Source: Collinsella sp. An2 (GTDB lineage Bacteria > Actinomycetota > Coriobacteriia > Coriobacteriales > Coriobacteriaceae). Taken from it: 64,000 nt of DNA. The position numbers were made by a program, and so were the translations under genes. Positions 35,226-43,897 of the stretch are shown in pieces. How positions within the stretch are numbered: the first letter of the stretch is position 1; the number at the start of each line of letters is the position of its first letter. The stretch lies in the NCBI RefSeq assembly GCF_002160065.1, contig NZ_NFJW01000007.1, positions 1-64,000 of the forward strand, written 5' to 3'. The notes beneath the pieces were generated by a model that did not search any database, was not told where the DNA came from, and saw nothing but the letters and a program-made list of their open reading frames with translations.

Positions 35226-35992
35226 TAGAAATCCTCCTCTTCTTCAGCAGCTACCTTGGTGGCAGAGCCCTGGTTGAACACGAACAGGGCGGCGATGCAG
35301 AAGGCTGCGGCAGCGACACCAATGACGTCCATGCTCAGGTAGATAACCATGATGAAGCCCAGGAACAGCCAAGGGAGCAGTTTGTTGTCGCCCATAGTAC
35401 GAATAAGCAGGGCAAAGCCAACGCACACCATGACACCAGAAGCAACGTTGAGGCCATCCATCACAAATTGCGGAATCGCATTCAGCGCATTGTTGATAAG
35501 GTCGGCGCCAAAGAACAGCGAGCAGAACACCAGCAATGCAGACGGAATACCAATGGAAAGCGGAACGATCGTAAGATGATAGAGGTTGGCCTTTGCAAGC
35601 TCATGCTTCTCAACGGCAGCCTCGATTTTACGGCATGCAAATGCTCCCGGAACGGCATAGCAGAAGTTTCGCCAAACCTGAAGGAACACCGAGACCGGAA
35701 GAGCCAAGGCAACCGCGGTGGCAGCACCCGTGCCCGTAATAAGCGCGAATGCGCAACCCAACACGCCGGATGCGTACACTTCAGGCGGAACAGCGGCGCC
35801 TACCATGATGGCACCCATGAACATGGACTCCAGCGCAGCGCCAACGATAACGCCGTTTGTGACATCTCCCAAAATCAAACCAACAAACAAGCTGGTAAAC
35901 AGGGGACGGCCAAGCATGGTGATGCCAAACAGCTGCTCATCCATCGATGCAACAAAGGCAACCAGAGCGACCAAGATATATTGCACTAGCAT
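35225..35992 (-). CDS. PTS mannose/fructose/sorbose family EIIC, module 2
   Basis: The 255-residue membrane protein has the EIIC pattern FGITMLGRPLFTSLFVGLILGD and GAALESMFMGAIMVGAAVPPE, multiple helices, and an acidic C-terminal tail, AAEEEEDF, like that of module 1. AGGAG lies upstream of the ATG. Unlike module 1, it follows the SIS gene directly, 62 bases downstream, instead of following EIIB. Confidence 0.93.
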   Translation of the reverse strand: MLVQYILVALVAFVASMDEQLFGITMLGRPLFTSLFVGLILGDVTNGVIVGAALESMFMGAIMVGAAVPPEVYASGVLGCAFALITGTGAATAVALALPVSVFLQVWRNFCYAVPGAFACRKIEAAVEKHELAKANLYHLTIVPLSIGIPSALLVFCSLFFGADLINNALNAIPQFVMDGLNVASGVMVCVGFALLIRTMGDNKLLPWLFLGFIMVIYLSMDVIGVAAAAFCIAALFVFNQGSATKVAAEEEEDF

Positions 35993-36054
35993 CTCATCAG
36001 CTCCTAATCAAACACGCGCAGGGGTGGGCGCCCAAAGCTGGGCGCCCCAAGCGC

Positions 36055-37089
36055 TTAGTAGTTCATCTGGTGGTAGTAACGACGCGTGGTGAGCGGATGC
36101 TTGCGAACATCCTCGAGATGGCAGCTCAGACGCTCAGTGATGGTGTAGATGACCATCGGGGAGACAATCTTGCGGAACTCTGGGTCGCTGAACGGAAGCT
36201 CGACCTCAGACGTATCGAACTTGTTCACACGAACGTGTACGTCCTTCTCGTCGGCGAGCATGTGGGTGAAATTGTCCACGCGATCCATGAGCTTGCGCGT
36301 ATCGTCCTCGCCATAGAGCATGATGAGGCTCGTACCCTCCTCGCAGAGCTCAATAGTTCCATGGAAGAACTCTGCCGCATGGATGGACTTGGTCTTGATC
36401 CACTGCATCTCTTCAAGAATGCACATGGCATAGTCATAGGCCTCGCCCCAGAGCATGCCGGAGCCAATCACCATGTGGTAATCAGTGTCTTTGAAGTCCT
36501 CAGCCATGGCTGCGCAACGCTCATCCTGGGCCTCCTTGGCCTTAATGAGATACGGGGCGATCTGGCCGAACTCTTCCATGAAGGTGTCGTACTTGGGGAA
36601 GTCGCCCGCGTTCTTCAGGAAACGTGCCACGAGCGTAATCTGATAGGTGTAGATAGCCTCGCAAAGTACGTCGTCCTCTGCAAAGCTGAAGAACTTGTAA
36701 TTTGCATACTCGGTTGCAGGAGTGTTGTCGTTGGAGACATACATAAGGGTACGGGCACCCTGCTCCTGGCAATACTTGGCAGCCTCGATAATCTCGGGCG
36801 TGGTGCCGGTGCGCGTGGAGAACACGCAGACCGAATCCTTGGAGAACGCCTTGGGCGGGCATGCAAGGAACTCGGCAGCAATCTCGCAGTGAACATCGAT
36901 GTCGGCGGTGGTGGTGTCAACCCAATACTTCATGGGCAGCGTGTGAGCCCAGGTGCCGCCGCAACCAATGAAGAAGATGTTGGAATAGCCCTGCTCGCAG
37001 ATTTCGTCCACCGCAGCCTCGATCTGCGGACGGAGTGCGAGGGCGTCGCTCACAACTTTCTCGTAGCGCGGCTCGTCAAAGTTGAACAT
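36055..37089 (-). CDS. SIS-domain enzyme, module 2, FrlB/GfrF-like
   Basis: The 344-residue protein has FFIGCGGTWAHTLP and FSTRTGTTPEIIEAAKY in the first SIS fold and IHAAEFFHGTIELCEEG in the second. It ends RRYYHQMNY, closely matching the module-1 paralogue. GGGAGG lies upstream of the start. It opens a subunit with EIIC and EIID behind its own promoter and operator at 37143-37170. Its likely job is cleavage or isomerisation of a phosphorylated sugar-amine product of the PTS; the substrate is inferred. Confidence 0.84.
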   Translation of the reverse strand: MFNFDEPRYEKVVSDALALRPQIEAAVDEICEQGYSNIFFIGCGGTWAHTLPMKYWVDTTTADIDVHCEIAAEFLACPPKAFSKDSVCVFSTRTGTTPEIIEAAKYCQEQGARTLMYVSNDNTPATEYANYKFFSFAEDDVLCEAIYTYQITLVARFLKNAGDFPKYDTFMEEFGQIAPYLIKAKEAQDERCAAMAEDFKDTDYHMVIGSGMLWGEAYDYAMCILEEMQWIKTKSIHAAEFFHGTIELCEEGTSLIMLYGEDDTRKLMDRVDNFTHMLADEKDVHVRVNKFDTSEVELPFSDPEFRKIVSPMVIYTITERLSCHLEDVRKHPLTTRRYYHQMNY

Positions 37090-37142
37090 ACTTGTTCCTC
37101 CCTTTCGTTAGTGGATGATCCCTCTGTTCATCCTATAACGTT

Positions 37143-37170
37143 ATAATACATTGCAGTATGTATTAAGCAA
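37143..37170 (-). promoter_or_regulatory. internal promoter and operator of module 2
   Basis: On the minus strand TTGCTT (plus 37165-37170) and TATTAT (plus 37143-37148) make a promoter at 16-base spacing. Between them lies the dyad AATAC-N10-GTATT (37145-37164). The same dyad is present upstream of the module-2 regulator at 39294-39313. This gives SIS-EIIC-EIID their own control point. Confidence 0.7.
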
Positions 37171-37335
37171 GAATGAAATCGAGCATGCGCCGCACACGCG
37201 ACAGACGGTTGTTTTTGACCGGTAAACGGCAACAAGCCGCCTCCAACGGATTTCCTCCACGTCCCGCGTGAAGCGGAACAGGCATTTTGCGGCCCCATCA
37301 GCACGTGAGCAACAAGACCGCTCCCCTCTACAGAA

Positions 37336-37361
37336 ACGGGGCGCCTCGAAAGGCGCCCCGT
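37336..37361 (-). terminator. strong hairpin after EIIB, module 2
   Basis: ACGGGGCGCCT (37336-37346) and AGGCGCCCCGT (37351-37361) form a perfect 11-bp stem with a CGAA tetraloop, 35 bases after the EIIB stop on the minus strand; TTTCTG follows. It splits module 2 into an EIIA-EIIB part and a SIS-EIIC-EIID part. The rest of 37090-37395 holds the internal promoter and no gene. Confidence 0.75.
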
Positions 37362-37395
37362 GCGTTTACCTCATGGGTTACCAATATCTGAAGAG

Positions 37396-37869
37396 CTACA
37401 GCAGCTTCGAAGCATCCACCTTGTCGTCGGTAGGAACCTGACGTATCTCAATCTCCACACCCTTTTGGGAAAGCTCGCGGAGCATCTCGATGTCATGATC
37501 CGTAGCAAAAATCGCCGTATCAAGACGGTGATTGGTGTCATCGGTGGAACGTGTGCCACCCAAATTAATCGAAGTGATGCCGTCATACCCCATTGCAAGG
37601 CGATATGCGTCTTCAATAGACTCAACAATGATGAACAGCGAGTACTTTTCCGTCACACCGCTTTTCAGTGCAGCAATAGCGTTGTCGATATCCTTGATGA
37701 CGAGCTTTACTCCACTGGGACGAGCCAGCCGAAGCGTCGCCTTGCGCATATCGTCCGCAGCTATCGCATCTCCTGCAACTAAGATGCAATCCGCACCAAT
37801 CGTGTGCGTCCACGCCATGGCAACTTGACCATGAATCAGTCGGTAGTCAACTCTCATCAGCTTAATCAT
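37396..37869 (-). CDS. PTS mannose/fructose/sorbose family EIIB, module 2
   Basis: The 157-residue protein begins MIKLMRVDYRLIHGQVAMAW with the phosphorylated His13. It is the counterpart of EIIB in module 1 and follows EIIA after 47 bases. GGAGAGG lies upstream of the start. A strong terminator follows the gene, so transcripts from the EIIA promoter may largely end here. Confidence 0.95.
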   Translation of the reverse strand: MIKLMRVDYRLIHGQVAMAWTHTIGADCILVAGDAIAADDMRKATLRLARPSGVKLVIKDIDNAIAALKSGVTEKYSLFIIVESIEDAYRLAMGYDGITSINLGGTRSTDDTNHRLDTAIFATDHDIEMLRELSQKGVEIEIRQVPTDDKVDASKLL

Positions 37870-37916
37870 GGCAATAACCTCTCCAATCGAAATAACAGTT
37901 GTGCCATCAATAAGGA

Positions 37917-38333
37917 CTAGAAGTCCTCTTCATCTTCGGTCGCCGCCTCACTGATGTGGCAGATACGAGTAGCTTCGCGAGAGGCCGCTACCGCAGCTTC
38001 CAACTTTGCTTCATCGAGCGAGTCGAGCGTCATCGTAAGCTCAACGAGCAACGCTAGATTCATACCGGCAACCAGCGCAAATGAGCCAGAAGCCTCGCGA
38101 CGCAAGAATTCGTTGTTAACCGAGCCGCCAAACACATCGGTTACAACAATCCACCAATCGCCCTCCTCGCGTGAGGCATCCCAAGCATCAATCATCTTGG
38201 CAACGTCGCGCGAATTGTCATCTACGTATGCACACATGCACTCAATGCGGGGGTTCTCCCCGGTAAGAAAGGCGAGCGTTTCTTTCATACCGCGTGCAAG
38301 CGGTCCATGACTCGCTAACAGTATCCGATTCAT
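37917..38333 (-). CDS. PTS mannose/fructose family EIIA, module 2
   Basis: The 138-residue protein starts MNRILLASHGPLARGM with His9 as the phosphorylation site, has VVTDVFGGSVNNEF, and ends in an acidic tail, ATEDEEDF. TAGGAGG lies seven bases before the ATG. It is the first gene of module 2 and follows a promoter with a consensus TATAAT. Confidence 0.94.
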   Translation of the reverse strand: MNRILLASHGPLARGMKETLAFLTGENPRIECMCAYVDDNSRDVAKMIDAWDASREEGDWWIVVTDVFGGSVNNEFLRREASGSFALVAGMNLALLVELTMTLDSLDEAKLEAAVAASREATRICHISEAATEDEEDF

Positions 38334-38344
38334 AGTCCTCCTAT

Positions 38345-38370
38345 AAAATATTATTACGTATTATATTGTC
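38345..38370 (-). promoter_or_regulatory. promoter of EIIA, module 2
   Basis: Read on the minus strand, GACAATATAATACG contains a consensus -10 TATAAT (plus 38360-38365), giving a leader of about 20 bases. No good -35 box is present. The GACAATA at its edge matches the outer part of the palindrome in front of the module-2 regulator, so the same GntR protein may bind here. An activator requirement is possible. Confidence 0.5.
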
Positions 38371-38487
38371 CTGCTGAGTATACGATTCCGTTGTGGAGGA
38401 CCGCTGATGAGCCTCAAACTTAACGTAATGCGTCCGTGAACGGTATCTATTAGCCCATAAAAGGTATTTGTGCCTGAATCAGAAAAG

Positions 38488-38519
38488 GGGCATGGAACGT
38501 ATCGGCGCTCCATGCCCCC
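38488..38519 (-). terminator. Rho-independent terminator of the module-2 regulator
   Basis: GGGGCATGGA (38488-38497) and TCCATGCCCC (38510-38519) form a perfect 10-bp stem. On the minus strand TTTTCTG follows. It lies 41 bases after the GntR stop and separates the regulator from the EIIA promoter. Confidence 0.85.
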
Positions 38520-38559
38520 ATGTAATGTGGTTGTTTCTGTTGCTTAAGACGCTTCTGCC

Positions 38560-39264
38560 CTACAGATAAAACTTGAGTCGCTCCGTACAATACACCTGAC
38601 GAGATATAAACAGCGGGTCATCGTGAGCGTCAAAGCGCTTGTCAACAAAGAGCAACAAGGGAGACCCCACCTCCACGTGGAGATACTCCGCTTCATAGTC
38701 AGTTGCGCTACACACCTCGAGCGTACGAATATTCCGTCCCATAGCAACATTGTGTTCACTCAGCACATCCATAAGCGATCCGTTAAGATCCTCGTGCTCC
38801 AAAAATGCAAGCGTGCGGGAATAGCTGTTTGTTTCGAGCAGCGTGGGCTCGCCATCAACATAGCGCAAGCGGCGCGACCGCAGCACCTTTGTGTTTTCAT
38901 CTACGCCAAGAAACTTAGCGTCTCGAAAGGTGGGGATAGTCCACGCAAGATCAAGCACCTCGGTAGAAGCGGTCTTTCCAGCAAGCTGGCACGAACGAGA
39001 AAAGCTCTCTTGGTCATTTGCGGCGATAAGCTGCTTTTTCGACGAGATGAACGTTCCTTTGCCTCGCGCACGAACAACCATGCCGGCCTCTTCGAGCTCC
39101 TTGATTGCCGAGCGCACCGTAATGCGGCTCACGCCGAACGCCTCCATGAGCTCGGTCTCAGCTGGAAGTTTGTCCCCTGCTCGATACGTTCCAGCAGCTA
39201 TCTCATCCCGAAGCGCATGCACGATTTGTTTATACAAGGGAATAACGCTGTTTGCTTCAATCAT
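38560..39264 (-). CDS. GntR family regulator with UTRA domain, module 2
   Basis: The 234-residue protein has the GntR winged helix (PLYKQIVHALRDEIAAGTYRAGDKLPAETEL...VSRITVRSAIKEL) and a UTRA domain ending in VYCTERLKFYL. It is a diverged paralogue of the module-1 regulator. The ATG at 39264 has AAAGGA at eight bases. A palindrome upstream (39291-39316) is a likely self-binding site, and the same dyad core appears at the SIS promoter of its module. Confidence 0.92.
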   Translation of the reverse strand: MIEANSVIPLYKQIVHALRDEIAAGTYRAGDKLPAETELMEAFGVSRITVRSAIKELEEAGMVVRARGKGTFISSKKQLIAANDQESFSRSCQLAGKTASTEVLDLAWTIPTFRDAKFLGVDENTKVLRSRRLRYVDGEPTLLETNSYSRTLAFLEHEDLNGSLMDVLSEHNVAMGRNIRTLEVCSATDYEAEYLHVEVGSPLLLFVDKRFDAHDDPLFISRQVYCTERLKFYL

Positions 39265-39290
39265 GAGACGGATCCTTTGATTCGCAGGAG

Positions 39291-39316
39291 GACAATACAA
39301 TATATATCGTATTGTC
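39291..39316. promoter_or_regulatory. palindromic operator of the module-2 regulator
   Basis: GACAATAC (39291-39298) and GTATTGTC (39309-39316) are perfect inverted repeats around ten AT bases. The inner dyad AATAC-N10-GTATT is identical to that at 37145-37164. The AT core (ATATATATT) could hold a -10 box for the regulator gene. Confidence 0.7.
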
Positions 39317-39462
39317 ATGCCCTATGCGATAAAAGACAACCACCCTCAAACAATCCCCTACGTAAGCGGCAAAACTGAGCCGCTCACCGGGCATTTCCAT
39401 CCGTTTGTAGGAAGCATTTGACGGAAAACGCCCATCATCAGCCAGCCTCGTTAGACAAAACA

Positions 39463-39500
39463 GGCGGGTGCGCCACACCCTGCTGCGCAACGCACCCGCC
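39463..39500 (-). terminator. terminator of pgi
   Basis: GGCGGGTGCG (39463-39472) and CGCACCCGCC (39491-39500) form a perfect 10-bp stem, 34 bases after the pgi stop on the minus strand, followed by TGTTTTG. Confidence 0.8.
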
Positions 39501-39533
39501 CTATACCCCTCGCATGAACGCGATAGGTAGCTA

Positions 39534-41228
39534 CTACTTCCTATGCTTCCGGTAGAAGTCGATGAGGCCCTTCGTGGATGCATCCTGGGTAGCGAGCGCC
39601 TCGTCGTCGTGGAAGGCAGGCGTAATCTGCTTGGCAAGCTGCTTGCCCAGCTCAACGCCCCACTGGTCGTAGGAGTCAATGCCCCAAACCGTGCCCTCAA
39701 CAAACGTGATGTGCTCGTAGAGCGCAATGAGCTCACCCAGCGCGAAGGGCGTCAGCGTGTCGCCGAAGATCGACGTGGTGGGACGGTTGCCCGTGAACAC
39801 GCGCGCCGGAACGATCTGCTCGGGCGTACCCTCTGCACGCACCTCGTCGGCCGTCTTGCCAAAGGCAAGGGCCTTCGTCTGAGCCAGGAAGTTGCCCAGG
39901 AAGAGCTCGTGCACGTCCTGGTCGCCGTCCTTTGCCGGGTTGGCCGTGTTCGCAAAAGCGATAAAGTCGGCCGGGATAACCTCCGTGCCCTGGTGAATGA
40001 GCTGGTAGAACGCATGCTGACCGTTGGTGCCCGGCTCGCCCCAGAACACCTCACCGGTGCCCGAAGTCACGGGCGTGCCATCCCAGCGCACGCTCTTGCC
40101 GTTGGACTCCATCGTGAGCTGCTGCAGATAGGCCGGGAAGCGATGCAGGTACTGCGTATAGGGCAGCACCGCGTGGCTCTTCATACCAAAGAAGTTCACG
40201 TACCACACGTTCATGAGGCCCATGAGCGCGACGACGTTCTCCTCGAGCGGGGTCTTCTGGAAGTATTCATCGATTGCATGGAAACCGGCAAGGAACTGCT
40301 GGAAGCGCTCGGGGCCGTACACCACGATGAGCGAGAGGCCCACGGCGGAGTCGACGGAGTAGCGACCGCCGACCCAGCTCCAGAACCCGAAGGCGTTCTC
40401 GGGGTCGATACCAAAGTCGGCCACCAGGTCGAGCGCGGTGGAAACGGCGACGAAGTGCTTCTTGATCGCCTCGGCGTTCTGCTCGTCGGAGCCGTCGATG
40501 GCGCCGGCCTCCTTGAGGGCGTTGAGCATCCAGGCCTTGACCTCGCGCGCGTTGGTGAGGGTCTCGAGCGTGGTGAACGTCTTGGACACAATGATCACGA
40601 GCGTGGTCTCGGGATCGAGTCCCTTGAGCTTCTCGGCCTGGTCGTTGGGGTCGATGTTGGAGATGTAGCGGCAGTCGATGCCGGCATCCGCATAGGGCTT
40701 GAGCGCCTCATAGACCATGACCGGGCCGAGGTCGGAGCCGCCGATGCCGATGGACACCAGATGCTCGATGCGCTTGCCCGAGACGCCCTTCCACTCGCCA
40801 GAGCGAACCTTCTCGGCAAAGGCATACATGCGGTCGAGGACCTCGTGCACGTCCTTCACGGCGTCCTGGCCGTCGACGATGATGGAGCCGATCTCGTCCT
40901 TGGGGCGACGGAGCGCGGTGTGCAGCACGGCGCGGTCCTCGGTGGTGTTGATATGCACGCCGGCATACATGTCGTCACGGCGCTGCTCGAGGTTCACGGC
41001 GCGACCCAGATCGGCCAGCAGCTTGACCGTCTCGTCGGTAATGAGGTTCTTCGAAAGGTCAAAGTGCAAATCGCCCGCCTCGAAGCTGAGCTTCTTGACG
41101 CGGTCGGGGTCTGCGGCGAACCAACCCTTGAGGTCGATTCCCTCCTTGACGAGCTGAGCGTGATGCTGCTTCAAGGCCTCCCAGGCGGGAGTAGCGGTGG
41201 CATCGATCGGCGCGGGAACAGTTGACAT
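39534..41228 (-). CDS. pgi: glucose-6-phosphate isomerase
   Basis: The 564-residue enzyme interconverts glucose-6-phosphate and fructose-6-phosphate in glycolysis. It has [19 protein letters not shown], the phosphate-binding ISNIDPNDQ and [25 protein letters not shown], and the C-terminal signature region around [19 protein letters not shown]. Its length matches the long bacterial form. AGGAGG precedes the ATG at 41228. It is divergent from the SOS polymerase gene and is not part of the PTS modules upstream. Confidence 0.96.
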   Translation of the reverse strand: MSTVPAPIDATATPAWEALKQHHAQLVKEGIDLKGWFAADPDRVKKLSFEAGDLHFDLSKNLITDETVKLLADLGRAVNLEQRRDDMYAGVHINTTEDRAVLHTALRRPKDEIGSIIVDGQDAVKDVHEVLDRMYAFAEKVRSGEWKGVSGKRIEHLVSIGIGGSDLGPVMVYEALKPYADAGIDCRYISNIDPNDQAEKLKGLDPETTLVIIVSKTFTTLETLTNAREVKAWMLNALKEAGAIDGSDEQNAEAIKKHFVAVSTALDLVADFGIDPENAFGFWSWVGGRYSVDSAVGLSLIVVYGPERFQQFLAGFHAIDEYFQKTPLEENVVALMGLMNVWYVNFFGMKSHAVLPYTQYLHRFPAYLQQLTMESNGKSVRWDGTPVTSGTGEVFWGEPGTNGQHAFYQLIHQGTEVIPADFIAFANTANPAKDGDQDVHELFLGNFLAQTKALAFGKTADEVRAEGTPEQIVPARVFTGNRPTTSIFGDTLTPFALGELIALYEHITFVEGTVWGIDSYDQWGVELGKQLAKQITPAFHDDEALATQDASTKGLIDFYRKHRK

Positions 41229-41352
41229 GGTTCCTCCTAACGACATGCGTAGAACATGCCTGCCGGCGCAGGCGTCTCTATTCTAGCGCAGCCAGAGACG
41301 AGCGACGAGCAGCCCGCCGAAGGGCTGTTCCTTCGTCGTTTCCATGAGTCGT

Positions 41353-41382
41353 CGAACATATGTCCGGTCGCTCGGGTATACT
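41353..41382 (+). promoter_or_regulatory. LexA (SOS) box and promoter of the polymerase-YolD pair
   Basis: CGAACATATGTCCG at 41353-41366 differs by one base from the Gram-positive LexA consensus CGAAC-N4-GTTCG. A TATACT at 41377-41382 fits a -10 box, so the LexA site would cover the -35 region. This is the expected arrangement for DNA damage-induced expression of the polymerase gene that starts at 41404. Confidence 0.8.
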
Positions 41383-41403
41383 TGGGGCACGAGGAGGTGG
41401 CCC

Positions 41404-42825
41404 GTGGAGCGCGACGAGACAAAGACCTACATCTGCATCGACCTCAAGACGTTCTATGCGTCGGTCGAGTGCGCCGACCGCGGGCTTGACCCGTTTACCA
41501 CCAACCTCGTGGTCGCCGATCCCACCCGTGGCGAGTCCACCATATGCTTGGCCGTCACCCCCGCCATGAAGGCGCTCGGGGTGCGCAACCGCTGCCGCGT
41601 GTTCGACATCCCTCACGACATCCCCTACATCATGGCAAAACCCCGCATGCGGCACTACATGGAGGTATCGGCCAACATCTATGGCATCTACCTGCGCTAC
41701 GTGAGCCCACAGGACATCCATCCCTACTCCATCGACGAATGCTTCATCGATGCGACGCCTTACCTCAAGCTCTACGGCACCGACGCGCGCTCCTTCGCGA
41801 AGCGACTCATGGAAGCCGTGCGCAAAGAGACGGCCATCTGTGCCACGGCAGGCATCGGCACCAACCTCTTCCTTGCCAAGGTCGCACTCGACATCACCGC
41901 TAAACACGTACCGGACAACATCGGAGAGCTCGACGAAGAAAGCTTCCGCCGCCAGATCTGGAGACATCGGCCCATCACCGACATCTGGGGCATCGGGCCA
42001 GGCATCGCCGCACGACTCGCCGCCCACGGCGTATACGACCTTATGGGCGTGGCCGCGCTCAACGAGGACGTGCTCTACGACGAGCTGGGGGTGAACGCGG
42101 AGTATCTCATCGACCATGCCTTCGGGCGCGAACCAGTGACCATTGCCGAGATCCAGGCCTATCGGCCGACCGAGACCTCCTACGTGAACGGCCAGGTGCT
42201 GCCGAGGGACTATCGCTATGAGGACGCGCACATCGTGCTCAAGGAGATGGTCGACGCATCGGTGCTGGAGCTGGTGGACCGACAGCAGGTATGCGACCAC
42301 ATTTCGCTCTACGTGGGATACGGACACGGCGCCGCAGCCGACTGGAGCGCAGAAAGCCCTGGAGAACGCGGCTTTGGCGGCGGGGCCAGAGGCCATGCCG
42401 CGCGCACCGAAACGGGCACGACGCGGCTGAGCGCGGCGCCTTCCTATATCGTGGGCGAGCACGGCACCAGGCGGGCCGGCGGCCGCGGAGGCGCGCACGG
42501 AGGCGGCTCGCGCAAGCTTGCCGTCCGCACCAATTCGCTGCGCAAGCTCATGGAGGAGTTCGACCGGCTCTGGAGCGAGACCGTCGACGCACGCCGCACC
42601 ATACGCCGCATCAACGTAGGGCTCGGCAACCTGCTTCCCGAGGACTTTGCGACCTGTGACCTATTTACCGACCAGGAGGCGGAGGGGCGCGAGCGTGACC
42701 TACAACGAGCGGTGCTTGCCGTCAAAGACAAGTTTGGCAAAAACGCGCTCATCCGCGGCGTGAGCCTGCGCGACAAGGCGACCGGCCGCGAGCGCAACGA
42801 ACAGGTAGGAGGCCACCATGCATGA
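41404..42825 (+). CDS. Y-family DNA polymerase (UvrX/UmuC-like)
   Basis: The 473-residue translesion polymerase has the catalytic aspartate in YICIDLKTFYASVEC and the second acidic motif in SIDECFIDAT. ATAGIGTNLFLAKVALD and the helix-hairpin-helix TDIWGIGPGIAARLAAHGV follow, then a little-finger domain. A Gly/Ala-rich insert at about residues 310-375 interrupts that domain. The GTG at 41404 follows GAGGAGG. It overlaps the YolD gene by eight bases; UvrX-YolD pairs are common in Gram-positives, including mobile elements. A LexA box lies upstream. Confidence 0.93.
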   Translation: MERDETKTYICIDLKTFYASVECADRGLDPFTTNLVVADPTRGESTICLAVTPAMKALGVRNRCRVFDIPHDIPYIMAKPRMRHYMEVSANIYGIYLRYVSPQDIHPYSIDECFIDATPYLKLYGTDARSFAKRLMEAVRKETAICATAGIGTNLFLAKVALDITAKHVPDNIGELDEESFRRQIWRHRPITDIWGIGPGIAARLAAHGVYDLMGVAALNEDVLYDELGVNAEYLIDHAFGREPVTIAEIQAYRPTETSYVNGQVLPRDYRYEDAHIVLKEMVDASVLELVDRQQVCDHISLYVGYGHGAAADWSAESPGERGFGGGARGHAARTETGTTRLSAAPSYIVGEHGTRRAGGRGGAHGGGSRKLAVRTNSLRKLMEEFDRLWSETVDARRTIRRINVGLGNLLPEDFATCDLFTDQEAEGRERDLQRAVLAVKDKFGKNALIRGVSLRDKATGRERNEQVGGHHA

Positions 42826-43180
42826 GCCATCGCGCAGCTCTGCGCCGCGGTGTACCGCCAGCGGACGGCCGCGCGCAGACCGCGCCGCCCAGTTCATGCC
42901 CTTCGCAGCCCTGCGCGGCTACTACGAGCTCGTCCGACAGCAGGAACGGGTAAAGGAGCCGCGCCACGAGCTCACCGATGAGGAGGCTGTCGCGCTTTCG
43001 AGCACCATCTCCCAGCTGCGTCGCGGGCAGATGGTACGCGTGACCTACTACGACCGCGACGCCTACACGACGCTCACCGGATGCGTGGCGCGCATCGATC
43101 TTGTACAGCGCGAGCTCACGGTGGTGCGCACCGTCATCGCCCTGGACGACATCCGCGAGCTCTCCGTCGTGCCGTGCTGA
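42818..43180 (+). CDS. YolD-like family protein
   Basis: The 120-residue protein has the YolD-like core: RAAQFMPFAALRGYYELVR...RHELTDEEAVALSSTISQLRRGQMVRVTYYDRDAYTTLTGCVARIDLVQRELTV. YolD partners are encoded with Y-family polymerases and may regulate them; the mechanism is not settled. The start lies within the last eight bases of the polymerase gene, so the two are translationally coupled and share the LexA-controlled promoter. Confidence 0.88.
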   Translation: MHEPSRSSAPRCTASGRPRADRAAQFMPFAALRGYYELVRQQERVKEPRHELTDEEAVALSSTISQLRRGQMVRVTYYDRDAYTTLTGCVARIDLVQRELTVVRTVIALDDIRELSVVPC

Positions 43181-43201
43181 CGATAACGCCGCGCGAACCA
43201 C

Positions 43202-43597
43202 CTACGGCTTCATGACGTAGTAGCCCGCCCCCTTGACGGCGGCCTCGACGGCAGGGCGGTCGATCGGCGTCTTGCCGAGAACGCGCGCGGTGTGTTCGCG
43301 AAGATCGACCGTCGCCCAGACATCGCCGAGCGCATCTATGGCGCCTTCCACACGCCTGGCGCACCCCTCGCAGCTCATCCCGCCAATAAGGAACTCCTCG
43401 GCATAGGGATAGTGTGAGCAGTCGGTGTCCGCGACCTCCGCCCGCTGCGACGAGGGCATAGGCGCGCCATCGGAGCAGCAGCTCTGTCCCCTCGTGAGGC
43501 CCCGGACGGCACGCCGCACCCCCACCACCAGCGCAACGAGCACGATAACGGCCACCAGAGCATTTGCCGGCGTAATCACATCTCCCACAGCCCCCAC
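43202..43597 (-). CDS. membrane-anchored heavy-metal-associated domain protein
   Basis: The 131-residue protein has an N-terminal hydrophobic segment (ANALVAVIVLVALVVGV), a linker, and a C-terminal HMA domain with the metal-binding GMSCEGCARRVEGAI. A second CC pair lies at about 40 in SCCSDG, and DCSH follows. It resembles the small membrane HMA proteins found near metal transporters, but no P-type ATPase is next to it. The start is unsure: GTG codons at 43597, 43588 and 43579 are all possible. It converges with the YolD gene. Confidence 0.78.
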   Translation of the reverse strand: MGAVGDVITPANALVAVIVLVALVVGVRRAVRGLTRGQSCCSDGAPMPSSQRAEVADTDCSHYPYAEEFLIGGMSCEGCARRVEGAIDALGDVWATVDLREHTARVLGKTPIDRPAVEAAVKGAGYYVMKP

Positions 43598-43897
43598 ATC
43601 CCTTCATGCGGCAAAACGGACATCACCGCGTCTGACGCCCCTCATGTGTCACGTATAAAGTTTACCATGTATTACTCGTTTGGCCCATGCGCCTCAGCCA
43701 TGGTGCGCACCGTCCCGATCTGGCCCCGCGCGGGTGGCACGACACGCGCCATCTCGAGCCTCGGCAGCCTCAAATGCCTCGAGCCTCAACGAACCTATAA
43801 CCCTGTCCCTGTATTCGCAGCCAGGCGGTCGCAGCGGCACGGTTGCGCTATCTTGATGAGTAAGAATGCCTAACTACCAAACAGCTAAGGAGCGGCC
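43598..43897. other. 300-base region without a supported gene
   Basis: This stretch separates the HMA protein gene from the alcohol dehydrogenase. A 75-residue open frame lies at 43646-43873 but lacks a ribosome-binding site and shows no recognisable sequence. AAGGAG near 43887 belongs to the alcohol dehydrogenase. A TATAAA near 43656 may be part of a promoter but has no clear partner. Confidence 0.4.

Noticed and set aside
39543..41225. 560-residue open frame on the plus strand across pgi
   Set aside because: pgi on the other strand has all its conserved motifs; this frame has none.
41278..42498. 406-residue open frame on the minus strand across the Y-family polymerase
   Set aside because: It is a complement of the polymerase gene and has no recognisable sequence.
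43646..43873. 75-residue open frame before the alcohol dehydrogenase
   Set aside because: There is no ribosome-binding site, no known motif and a composition like random sequence.
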